Shown piece by piece: positions 1 through 8,910 of a stretch of 64,000 nt of DNA. Within the stretch, counting starts at the first letter, position 1. Every line of letters starts with the position of its first letter. A program made the translations under genes and the position numbers. The DNA comes from Candidatus Latescibacterota bacterium (GTDB lineage: Bacteria; Krumholzibacteriota; Krumholzibacteriia; JACNKJ01): the NCBI GenBank assembly GCA_020633725.1, contig JACKDC010000004.1, positions 265,224-329,223 on the forward strand. Direction: 5' to 3'. The notes under the pieces are model-generated. The model saw only the letters and a program-made list of their open reading frames with translations, was not told the origin of the DNA and did not search any database.

Positions 1-610
1 GCAAGCGGCGTTCCCGCAGGCGGTGGCCGTCGCGCTCCACAAGCAGCAGCGACTGCACTTCGTCCACCGGGCCCACCGGGATGAGCAGGCGGCCGCCGTC
101 GGCGAGCTGGTCGGTCAGCGCCGGCGGGACGCTTGCGGCCGCGGCCGTCACCAGGATCGCCGCGAAGGGGGCGGCCTCGGGCCAGCCGGCGCGGCCGTCG
201 CCCACGCGCAGGTGGACGTCCCCGCAGCCGGCCTGGCGCAGGGTCTCGGCGGCGCGCGCGGCCAGAACCGGGTCCAGCTCCACGCTGTAGGTCTCCGCCC
301 CCAGCTGCGCCAGCAGCGCCGCCTGGTAGCCCGAACCGGTGCCGATCTCGAGCACCCGGTCGCCGGCGTGCAGCGCGGCGGCCTCCAGCATGAGCGCCAC
401 GATGTAGGGCTGGCTGATCGTCTGGTCCGGCCCCAGGGGCAGGGGGCTGTCGGCGTAGGCGCGGTCGGCCCACTCGCGGGGGACGAAACGCTCCCGAGGC
501 AACTCGCCCATGGCGGCGAGCACCCGGGGATCGGCGATGCCCCGGCCCGCTAGCTGCCGCGTGACCATGAGCGCCCGCGCGCGGTCGAAATCGGTGAACT
601 TCTTGCCCAT
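1..610 (-). CDS. pcm: Protein-L-isoaspartate O-methyltransferase (3' end outside window)
   Basis: This enzyme repairs proteins by methylating isoaspartyl residues with S-adenosylmethionine in the cytosol. About 203 residues are visible. They include the family entry segment QTISQPYIVALM, the SAM-binding motif I VLEIGTGSGYQAALLA, a post-I acidic residue in YSVELD, and the late strand GGRLLIPVG. All are typical of Pcm, which is usually about 210-220 aa, so only the last residues are missing. The start at 610 gives MGKKFTDFDRARALMVTRQL; a later Met near 570 is possible. The gene diverges from the peptide transporter operon, with about 110 bp between them. Confidence 0.95.
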   Translation of the reverse strand, partial: MGKKFTDFDRARALMVTRQLAGRGIADPRVLAAMGELPRERFVPREWADRAYADSPLPLGPDQTISQPYIVALMLEAAALHAGDRVLEIGTGSGYQAALLAQLGAETYSVELDPVLAARAAETLRQAGCGDVHLRVGDGRAGWPEAAPFAAILVTAAAASVPPALTDQLADGGRLLIPVGPVDEVQSLLLVERDGHRLRERRL

Positions 611-656
611 AGTTGCGTAGACCCGGATGAATCCGCCACTTAGGCGCCGGGGCCAT

Positions 657-685
657 TTGACCTTCACCCCGGCATCCGGTAGATT
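657..685 (+). promoter_or_regulatory. Sigma70-type promoter of the peptide ABC operon
   Basis: TTGACC (657-662), a 17-bp spacer and TAGATT (680-685) lie 37 bp before the first gene of the operon. A strong Shine-Dalgarno AGGAGG follows at about 705-710. Spacing and position are ideal; transcription would begin near 692. Confidence 0.75.
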
Positions 686-721
686 CTCCCTTTCCGCATC
701 CTAGCAGGAGGTACCACGACG

Positions 722-2584
722 ATGAAGTTGGGACTGCGCGGCCTCGCCGTCACGCTGGTGTTGTTCTTCGCGGTGCAGGCGCAGGCCGAGCCCGGTGTCC
801 CGGGCGTACCCCCCGAACTGGGCGGTCCCGGCTTCGAGGAGTGGGTGGCGGCGCACCCCGAGGAGGGGTGGGAGACCCGTGAGGCCACGGTGTCCGGCAA
901 CCCGAACGCGGTGAAGGGCGGCCGGCTGCGGATGTCCATCCCCGAGTTCCCCGCCACGCTGCGCACCGAGGGCAAGGACTCCAACAGCGTCTTCATCACC
1001 TCCGTGGCCGGACTGCTCTACGAACCCCTGCTCACCCTGGATTCGAACACGCTGGAGATCGTGCCCGTGCTGGCCACGCACTGGAAGACCTCCGAGGACA
1101 AGATGACCTTCAGCTTCCGCATCAACCCGGAGGCGCGCTGGTCCGACGGCGCCGCGGTGACCGCCGACGACGTCACCGCCACCTGGCGGCTGCTCACCGA
1201 CGAGGGCATTCTCATGCCCTACACGAACATCCTCTACGGCAAGTACGCGGAGCCGGTGGCGGTGAGCCCCTACCTCTTCAGCGTGACCACCACCGAGGAG
1301 AACTGGCGGCACTTCCTCTACTTCGCCATCTCCATGCGCATCCTGCCGGCGCACATCATCGGCGGACTCGACGGCAGCGAGTACCTCGAGGAGTTCCAGT
1401 TCAAGATGGTGCCCGGCACCGGCCCCTACCTGCTGAAGCAGGAGAACATCGACACGGGCCGCAGCCTCATGCTCACCCGGCGCACCGACTGGTGGGGCGC
1501 GAACCTGCCCGAGAACGCCGGCCTCTACAACTTCGACGAGATCGAGTGGCTCACGATCATGGACGAGCGCCTCGACCTGGAGAAGTTCAAGAAGGGCGAG
1601 CTGGACGTCTACGTGGTCAGCCGCGCGAGCTGGTGGGTGAACGAGTTCAACTACGACGAGGTGGAGCGCGGCGTCTGCCTCAAGCGGAAGGTCTACAACG
1701 AGAAGGTGCAGGGCATCGCCGGGCTGGCGTTCAACATGCGCGAGTGGCCCTTCGACGACATCCGCATCCGCAAGGCCTTCGCCCACCTCTACGACCGCGA
1801 CAAGCTCATCGACAAGCTCTTCTACAACGAGTACGAGAAGCTCTACTCCTACTTCCCGGCCAGCGTGTACGAGAATCCGAACAACGTGCACTACGAGTAC
1901 GATCCCGAGCTGGCCAAGCAGCTCCTCGCCGAGGCCGGCTACAAGACCCGCAACGCGGACGGCTGGTTGCAGAACGACAAGGGCGAGATCATCGAGCTCA
2001 CGCTCACCTTCGACACGCCGAGCTGGGAGCGCATCCACACGGTGCTGCAGGAGGATCTGCAGAAGGCCGGCATCAAGCTGAACCTGAAGCAGCTCACGTC
2101 GATCACGCAGTTCCAGAACAACATGGACCACAACTTCAAGCTGGCCTTCCAGAGCTGGGGCGGCCTCTTCTGGCCCAACCCGAACAGCTCCTTCCACTCC
2201 ACCACGGCCGACCAGACGCCCTCGACGAACATCACCGGCGTGAAGGACGCCATGATCGACTCGCTGGCAACGCTCTACGACGAGGAGTACGACCCGGCCC
2301 TGCGCGTGGACTACATCAAGCAGATCGATCGCCGCCTCTCCGAGATCTGCCCCTACGGGCTCGCCTGGTACGGTCCCTTCCAGCGCGTGGTGTTCTGGAA
2401 CAAGTTCGGCTACCCGGACGGCTACCTCGGCCGCACGGGCGACTACCTGGCCATCCAGACCTACTGGTACGTGGATCCCGCGAAGGAGAAGGCCATGGAA
2501 GAGGCCATCGCGGATCCGTCGAAGCGGCTGCCGACGGGCGAGGTCGAGGACAAGTACTGGCTGCGCAAGCTGGGCAAGCTCTAG
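722..2584 (+). CDS. YejA/DppA-like peptide ABC transporter substrate-binding protein
   Basis: This is a 620-residue family 5 extracellular solute-binding protein that would capture peptides outside the inner membrane and pass them to the adjacent permeases. A signal peptide occupies residues 1-23 (LAVTLVLFFAVQAQA). The SBP_bac_5 body shows the usual landmarks: LLYEPLLTLD, FRINPEARWSDGAAVTADD, KMVPGTGPYLL, and the late helix DIRIRKAFAHLYDRDKL. The start has AGGAGG ten bases upstream. It is the first gene of a five-gene operon whose second permease closely resembles YejE, so a YejABEF-type oligopeptide (microcin C-like) importer is the best reading. The true substrate cannot be told from sequence. 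Confidence 0.93.
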   Translation: MKLGLRGLAVTLVLFFAVQAQAEPGVPGVPPELGGPGFEEWVAAHPEEGWETREATVSGNPNAVKGGRLRMSIPEFPATLRTEGKDSNSVFITSVAGLLYEPLLTLDSNTLEIVPVLATHWKTSEDKMTFSFRINPEARWSDGAAVTADDVTATWRLLTDEGILMPYTNILYGKYAEPVAVSPYLFSVTTTEENWRHFLYFAISMRILPAHIIGGLDGSEYLEEFQFKMVPGTGPYLLKQENIDTGRSLMLTRRTDWWGANLPENAGLYNFDEIEWLTIMDERLDLEKFKKGELDVYVVSRASWWVNEFNYDEVERGVCLKRKVYNEKVQGIAGLAFNMREWPFDDIRIRKAFAHLYDRDKLIDKLFYNEYEKLYSYFPASVYENPNNVHYEYDPELAKQLLAEAGYKTRNADGWLQNDKGEIIELTLTFDTPSWERIHTVLQEDLQKAGIKLNLKQLTSITQFQNNMDHNFKLAFQSWGGLFWPNPNSSFHSTTADQTPSTNITGVKDAMIDSLATLYDEEYDPALRVDYIKQIDRRLSEICPYGLAWYGPFQRVVFWNKFGYPDGYLGRTGDYLAIQTYWYVDPAKEKAMEEAIADPSKRLPTGEVEDKYWLRKLGKL

Positions 2585-2599
2585 TCCCGGCCGCGTACG

Positions 2600-4093
2600 A
2601 TGACCAGCTACTTCATCCGGCGCTTTCTGCTCATCATCCCCACCTTCCTGGGGATCACCGTGCTGGTGTTCACCATCATGCAGCTCGTGCCCGGCGGTCC
2701 GCTGGAGCAGGAGCTGCTGAAGCTGCAGGCCGGCATGATGATGGGCGGCGAGGCGGCGGGCGGCGGGGACATGAACCAGGTGGGCGGGATCGAGATCCCG
2801 CCGGCCGCGCTCGAGGAGATGCGGCGCTTCTACGGCTTCGACAAGCCGATCCACATCCGCTATCTGCGCTGGCTCGGTCTCTGGCCACGGGAGATGGACG
2901 GCGTCACGCTCACCCCGAACGAGTGGAAGAAGATCAGCAAGGGCGTGCGGGCGCGCGCCGTGCCCACGGGCGCCGGCGATGGCGCCGACGCCTACCAGCT
3001 CGAGTGGGACTACAGCGACCTGCTCGAGCGCTGGCAGGTGGCCGAGGTCCTGCCGCCGGCGGAGGGCGCGAGCGACTCGACCGTGATCGTCGCCTGGCTC
3101 AAGTTCAAGGGTGCCTGGGTGCGCAAGATGGAGGACAGCACCGCCGTCCAGCCCGGCCACTGGACCACGCTGCCGGGCGAGGTCCGCGCCCGCGTGGATC
3201 GCGGCGACGAGGGCTGGAAGGTGACCCTCGACACCGACGCGGTGAACGCGAAGTGGAAGATCACCGAGGTCACTCCCCCCGATGACAGCAATCCCGCACC
3301 GCGCATCGTCGTCGCCTGGACGCGCTTCAGCGGCCTGCTCACCGGCGACCTGGGCCGCAGCTACGTCTACGCGGAGCCGGTGGGGGCGGTCATCAAGAAG
3401 CGCTTCCCGGTGTCGATCTACTTCGGGCTGACGGGCTTCCTGCTCTCCTACCTCGTCTGCATTCCCCTCGGCGTCTTCAAGGCCATCAAGCACACCAGCC
3501 GCTTCGACGTGGCCACCAGCGCCGTGGTCTTCCTCGGCTACTCCATCCCCGGCTGGGCGCTCGGCGCGGTGCTGCTGGTGCTCTTCGGCGGTGGAAGCTT
3601 CTGGAACGTCTTCCCGCTCGGCGAATTCCGCAGCGCGGGCTGGGAGACCTTCAGCACCTGGCACAAGATCACCGACCAGCTGCACCACACCATCCTGCCG
3701 GTGGTGGCCTACATGGTGGGCAGCTTCGCCACGCTGACCGTGGTGATGAAGAACTCGCTCCTGGAGAACCTGGGTCAGGACTACGTGCGCACGGCCTTCG
3801 CGAAGGGCCTGCACGAGCGGCGCGTGGTCTTCGTGCACGCCCTGCGCAACAGCCTCATCCCCATCGCCACGGGCCTGGGCCATCTGCTCAGCCTGATCCT
3901 GGCGGGGAGCTACCTCATCGAGAAGGTCTTCAACATCCAGGGCTTCGGCCTGCTGGGCTTCACCAGCATCATCAAGCGCGACTATCCGGTGGTGCTGGGC
4001 ATCCTCGTCATCGGCTCGCTGCTCAGGCTCTTCGGCAACATCTTCAGCGACATTCTCTACGCGGTCATCGACCCGCGCATCCGCTTCAAGTAG
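2600..4093 (+). CDS. yejB: YejB-type ABC transporter permease with a duplicated insert
   Basis: This inner-membrane permease forms half of the peptide channel. N-terminal TM1 (about residues 9-30) and the extracytoplasmic start PGGPLEQELL match YejB/DppB. The cytoplasmic EAA loop is visible as YVRTAFAKGLHERRVVFVHA, followed by the last membrane helices. At 497 aa it is about 130 residues longer than the usual 360. The extra length lies at residues 105-247, between the first-loop motif FYGFDKPIHIRYLRWLG and the membrane entry VIKKRFPVSIYFGLTG. It consists of two similar copies (see the separate repeat entry). The gene starts 15 bp after the binding-protein stop. Confidence 0.93.
   Translation: MTSYFIRRFLLIIPTFLGITVLVFTIMQLVPGGPLEQELLKLQAGMMMGGEAAGGGDMNQVGGIEIPPAALEEMRRFYGFDKPIHIRYLRWLGLWPREMDGVTLTPNEWKKISKGVRARAVPTGAGDGADAYQLEWDYSDLLERWQVAEVLPPAEGASDSTVIVAWLKFKGAWVRKMEDSTAVQPGHWTTLPGEVRARVDRGDEGWKVTLDTDAVNAKWKITEVTPPDDSNPAPRIVVAWTRFSGLLTGDLGRSYVYAEPVGAVIKKRFPVSIYFGLTGFLLSYLVCIPLGVFKAIKHTSRFDVATSAVVFLGYSIPGWALGAVLLVLFGGGSFWNVFPLGEFRSAGWETFSTWHKITDQLHHTILPVVAYMVGSFATLTVVMKNSLLENLGQDYVRTAFAKGLHERRVVFVHALRNSLIPIATGLGHLLSLILAGSYLIEKVFNIQGFGLLGFTSIIKRDYPVVLGILVIGSLLRLFGNIFSDILYAVIDPRIRFK
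2912..3340 (+). repeat. Tandem duplication coding for a periplasmic insert in YejB
   Basis: Within the permease, residues about 105-172 and 184-247 align. Both run P-x-x-W, then V-R-A-R, then a Trp-rich strand (WQVAEVLPP in copy 1, WKITEVTPP in copy 2), then a variable linker and IVAWLKFKGAW or VVAWTRFSGLL. The copies are diverged at DNA level, so the duplication is old. Because it lies between TM1 and TM2 it should face the periplasm. I recognise no named domain. Confidence 0.75.
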
Positions 4094-4100
4094 GGGAGTG

Positions 4101-5162
4101 ATGGCCACGCGCACCGACGACAGGCAGCAGGTCAGCGTCTCGATCTTCCGGAAGCGCCTGCGCAAGTTCCGCAAGATCAAGCGGGGCTACTACTCCTTCG
4201 TGATCCTGCTCACGCTCTACGCCGTGAGCTTCCTGCTGCCCGTGCTCGTGAACAACAAGGCCATCGTGGTGCGCTACGAGGGCAAGACCTACTGGCCGCT
4301 GCTGCACTTCTACCCGTCGACGACCTTCGGTCTCGACAGCGGCGAAGAGCCGGACTACCGCGAACTGCGGGCGACCCTGGCAGAGAACGGCCGCGGCTTC
4401 GCGCTGATGCCGCCCTATCCGTTCCATCCCAACGAATCGCTGCTCGACCTGCCCGGCGAGCCGCCGCACCACCCCAGCCGCGCGCACTGGTGCGGCACGG
4501 ACAACCGCGGCCGCGACGTCTTCGCGCGCCTGCTCTACGGCTTCCGCATCTCCATCAGCTTCGCGCTGATCACCACGCTGGTGGCCTACGCGGTGGGCAT
4601 CTCGATCGGCGCCATGCTGGGCTACTTCGGCGGGCGCTTCGACATCACCGTGCAGCGCTTCATCGAGATCTGGAGCTCGATGCCCTTCCTCTACACGATG
4701 ATCATCATCAGCTCGATCCTGCAGCCCAACTTCGCGCTGCTGGTGCTGGTGCTGACGCTCTTCGGCTGGATGGGCATGACCTACTACGTGCGCGGCGAGT
4801 TCTATCGGGAGAAGGCGAAGGACTACGTGGCCGCGGCCATCGCCATGGGCGCGAGCAGCCGGCAGGTGATCTTCCGGCACATCCTGCCCAACGCGTTGAC
4901 GCCGGTGGTGAGCTTCGCGCCCTTCGCGGTGGTGGGCTACATCGGCTCGCTGGTGAGCCTCGACTACCTGGGCTTCGGCCTGGCGCCGCCCACCCCGAGC
5001 TGGGGCCAGCTCGTGCAACAGGGCATGGACGACGTCACCACCGCCTGGTGGCTGGTCCTCACGCCCCTGGCCGCGCTCTTCTTCACCCTGCTCATGGTGA
5101 CCTTCATCGGCGAGGCCGTGCGCGAGGCCTTCGACCCCAAGGTCTTCTCGAGGTTGCGCTAG
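4101..5162 (+). CDS. yejE: YejE-type ABC transporter permease
   Basis: This is the second channel subunit, about 353 aa. It resembles E. coli YejE across its length: a basic N-terminus (RKRLRKFRKIKRGYYS), TM1, an extracytoplasmic loop with VRYEGKTYWPLLHFYPSTTFG, then HWCGTDNRGRDVFARLLYG. The EAA loop is DYVAAAIAMGASSRQVIFRH and the end is FIGEAVREAFDPKVFSR, a YejE signature. The ATG at 4101 is preferred; a GTG at 4098 is equally in frame. Only 7 bp separate it from yejB and 1 bp from the next gene, so these genes are surely co-transcribed. Confidence 0.94.
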   Translation: MATRTDDRQQVSVSIFRKRLRKFRKIKRGYYSFVILLTLYAVSFLLPVLVNNKAIVVRYEGKTYWPLLHFYPSTTFGLDSGEEPDYRELRATLAENGRGFALMPPYPFHPNESLLDLPGEPPHHPSRAHWCGTDNRGRDVFARLLYGFRISISFALITTLVAYAVGISIGAMLGYFGGRFDITVQRFIEIWSSMPFLYTMIIISSILQPNFALLVLVLTLFGWMGMTYYVRGEFYREKAKDYVAAAIAMGASSRQVIFRHILPNALTPVVSFAPFAVVGYIGSLVSLDYLGFGLAPPTPSWGQLVQQGMDDVTTAWWLVLTPLAALFFTLLMVTFIGEAVREAFDPKVFSRLR

Positions 5163-5163
5163 C

Positions 5164-6167
<1,004 letters not shown>

Positions 6168-6171
<4 letters not shown>

Positions 6172-7208
6172 GCCGGGGCAAGCCTCAGGTCGCGACGTCG
6201 GGCGAGCTGCTGCGGGTGGAGAACCTGGACGTCCGCTATCCCATCTTCGGCGGCGTGATGCTGCGCAAGGTGGCCGAGGTCCACGCGGTGGACGACGTGA
6301 GCTTCGCCGTTCGACCGGGCGAGACGCTCGGTCTGGTGGGGGAGTCCGGCTGCGGCAAGAGCACGGTGGGGCGCGCGCTGCTGAACATCCTGTGGACGAC
6401 GGCGCCGGACGTGGAGATCAAGGGCCACGCCTACTTCAACGCGGACGGCCGCGCGGTGGACCTACTGCCGCTGAACCGACGGCAGATGCGGCCCTACCGC
6501 AGCGAGCTGCAGATGATCTTCCAGGACCCCTACAGCTCGCTGAATCCGCGCCTCACCGTTGGACAGATCATCGAGGAACCCCTGACCCTACACAGGTCCG
6601 GCATGGGGCGCGCCGAGCGCATCGAGCGCGTGGGCTGGCTGCTGGACAAGGTGGGCCTCAGCGCCGAGCAGAGCCACCGCTACCCGCACGAGTTCTCGGG
6701 CGGACAGCGCCAGCGCATCGGGTTTGCGCGCGCGCTGGCCACCAACCCCAAGCTCATCATCGCCGACGAGCCCGTCAGCGCCCTGGACGTGTCCATCCAG
6801 GCGCAGGTCATCAACCTGCTCATGGACCTGCAGCAGGAGTTCGGGCTCACCTACGTCTTCATCGCGCACGACCTCAGCGTCGTGGTGCACATCAGCACGC
6901 GCATCGCGGTGATGTACCTGGGCTGCATCGTCGAGATCGGCGACGCGAAGGACGTCTACCACCGCCCGCTGCATCCCTACAGCAAGGCGCTGCTCAGCGC
7001 CGTGCCGCGGCCGGATCCCAGCAAGGCGGGCAAGGCGAAGCGGATCATCCTCAAGGGCGACGTGCCTACGCCCATCAACAAGCCCAGCGGCTGTGCCTTC
7101 CGCACGCGCTGTCCGATCGCGAAGCCCGACTGCGCCGCGGCGCGCCCGCCGCTGGTGGAGGTCAATCCCGGGCATTTCGCGGCGTGTCCGTACCACGCGG
7201 AGATGTAG
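6168..7208 (+). CDS. Peptide ABC transporter ATP-binding protein (OppF/DppF-like)
   Basis: The partner ATPase, 346 aa, starting at a GTG inside the stop codon of the preceding gene. Walker A is GESGCGKST (58-66), the Q-loop region is MIFQDPYSSLNPR, the signature is FSGGQRQRIGFARAL, Walker B is LIIADEPVSALD, and the switch His is in IAHDLSVV. The C-terminus has the family Cys motif CAFRTRCPIAKPDC. It closes the operon binding protein-yejB-yejE-ATPase-ATPase. No convincing hairpin-plus-T terminator follows. Confidence 0.95.
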
Positions 7209-7374
7209 GCGTAGGTACTACCAAGCAGTCGTCTTTGACCGTCTCCACGTCGGTAGGCAACTCAGATGGCCCCAGCGATTGAATGATGGTCGAGCTTGCC
7301 AGCTCACTTTTGCGGTCTCGGCATGTGACGGAAGAAGGTCCAGGAGTAGCGGTAGACCCGGAGGCACCAGTGAG

Positions 7375-8196
7375 GTGACCACCCACGAACTCCATTTCGT
7401 GGCTCAACTTATTCTCTGCCTCTGCTGGACTGCAAGCACGGGCGCCGTCGCCCCATTGAGGGCCGCGGAGCAGAGCCGGCCCGTTCAAGCAGACACTTTG
7501 GCATTGAATACGTCTGGGTCAGGATTCGAGGCGACGGGCCTGAGGAACTACCGTGTCTTCCGGTGCGGCACAGCAGTCGATAGCGTGAAGAGCATCTTTC
7601 CTGGCTTGCTCAACCCTCAGAATGCCGACGCAGAAGGAAGCTACAGGCCGCTGAACGCCATGATGGACATCAGGGTACCTGAGTTGGACTACATGCTGGA
7701 TGGGTTCGATCCGGATTCGATTCTTCCTGGAACGAAAGCCTATCAAAGCATCCGCGGAGTGATCATGGCGAGTCCCGAGATGCAGAACATCCTCGACGGA
7801 AACAGCCTCTTCTACCAGGTGTCGCTTGACCCGAACGCGATTTCATTCCAGGCATTCGAGGTGAGCTTCCCTTGGACGAGAAGTACTGTTAGTGCCAAGG
7901 GTGAAGCGTCCAATTGCGAGGAAAGTGTGCGGTTCACAAAGGCTGCATATGAAGCGGGTTGCGAGTTCGCGAAGACGATGAACCGTCGGGCGTGGTCCCC
8001 GGGGACGACTCTGGACTACAAACTCGCCAACGATGTGGATTTCTATTCGGTGTCGGCGCTCACCAGGACCAGCAAGGACACTGCCGCCGGGACCGTATCC
8101 CTCTTGGTGTTACTCTACAGCGTAGAGGACGAGGCACTCGTTGCTGAGTCCATGCCAGCGGTTAGCTACCGGCGCCGTGCTTTCAGCCGCCCCTGA
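7375..8196 (+). CDS. Secreted protein of unknown function, lower GC
   Basis: I do not recognise this 273-aa protein. I chose the GTG at 7375 because GGAGG lies ten bases upstream (7360-7364) and it begins a signal peptide (FVAQLILCLCWTASTGAVA), whereas the upstream extension is Arg-rich and unlike protein. The mature part looks globular and has Cys residues at NYRVFRCG, EASNCEESV and YEAGCEF, compatible with disulfides outside the cytosol. Base composition is clearly less GC-rich than the flanks, and third positions often end in A or T, which suggests recent acquisition. It converges with the next gene. Confidence 0.7.
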   Translation: MTTHELHFVAQLILCLCWTASTGAVAPLRAAEQSRPVQADTLALNTSGSGFEATGLRNYRVFRCGTAVDSVKSIFPGLLNPQNADAEGSYRPLNAMMDIRVPELDYMLDGFDPDSILPGTKAYQSIRGVIMASPEMQNILDGNSLFYQVSLDPNAISFQAFEVSFPWTRSTVSAKGEASNCEESVRFTKAAYEAGCEFAKTMNRRAWSPGTTLDYKLANDVDFYSVSALTRTSKDTAAGTVSLLVLLYSVEDEALVAESMPAVSYRRRAFSRP

Positions 8197-8254
8197 GTTC
8201 GGCGGGCCAGATCGAGTGTCTTCAGCCCTGGGATCCCAGAACAACAGGCGCTCT

Positions 8255-8752
8255 CTACTCCCAGAACGTCACGACGCCCGCCGGCAGGCTGTCGGCGAAG
8301 GCCTCGAGGCGGAACTTGCCGCCGGGGCCGTCGGTGGCGCTCAGCCTGAGGCCGTAGACCATGGGCTCGAGGCGGCCGAGGGCGAAGACGTCCTGCAGCG
8401 AGTCGTTCTCCGCGTAGATCTTGATCTCCAGCGCGCAGGTGTCGCGCACGAAGGCGAAGACCGTGGGCATGCTGGAGAAGGGCGACGGGATCGTCTGGTA
8501 GCAGACCCGCGCCTTGGCCTCGAGGTCGTAGCCCTCGCAGGGAGGGTCGTAGTTGTGCAGCGCGGGGACCATGTTCACCGAGCCGAGGGTGACGTGGTGG
8601 GCGGCGCCGGTCGTGTCCACGAGCGTCGGGCCGAACATCGGGCCGCGGGGCTGGGCGAAGTCCCAGATGTCCGTGGAGTCCGGCGCCACCTCCGCGCCGG
8701 CCGCAGGCGACAGCAGGAGCAGGGGAAGCAGCGCGAGTAGCAGAGCCTTCAC
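8255..8752 (-). CDS. Small secreted protein of unknown function
   Basis: A 165-aa protein starting at GTG with GGAGGA twelve bases upstream. It has a clear signal peptide, MKALLLALLPLLLLSPAAGA. The mature part has two pairs of Cys (DPPCEGYD, ARVCYQT; later DTCALE) and ends in a beta-rich stretch. I recognise no family. It is transcribed away from the FG-GAP gene, sharing the 158-bp divergent intergenic region. Confidence 0.75.
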   Translation of the reverse strand: MKALLLALLPLLLLSPAAGAEVAPDSTDIWDFAQPRGPMFGPTLVDTTGAAHHVTLGSVNMVPALHNYDPPCEGYDLEAKARVCYQTIPSPFSSMPTVFAFVRDTCALEIKIYAENDSLQDVFALGRLEPMVYGLRLSATDGPGGKFRLEAFADSLPAGVVTFWE

Positions 8753-8870
8753 TGCGTGTCCTCCGGGTGTGGGCCTTCGAAGCCCCGCTGGCGTGGGATC
8801 CTAGGGACCGGGACTCCCGCGGTCAAGCGCCCTCGGCGCCGTCTGTCCAGGTCCATCCCAGCAAGGACTG

Positions 8871-8879
8871 TGCTACAAT
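8871..8879 (+). promoter_or_regulatory. Extended -10 promoter of the FG-GAP gene
   Basis: TGCTACAAT is an extended -10 (TGn plus TACAAT) 31 bp before the start codon. No good -35 is present at 17 bp, which is usual for extended -10 promoters. Confidence 0.5.
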
Positions 8880-8910
8880 TGTGGCGAACCGCCGGACAGG
8901 GGGGACCACG

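Noticed and set aside
701..4180. A very long open frame on the minus strand across the peptide importer genes
   Set aside because: It is antisense to well-recognised ABC genes. Its composition (His, Glu, Val, Arg) is what GC-rich codons give on the opposite strand; no family resemblance or ribosome site.
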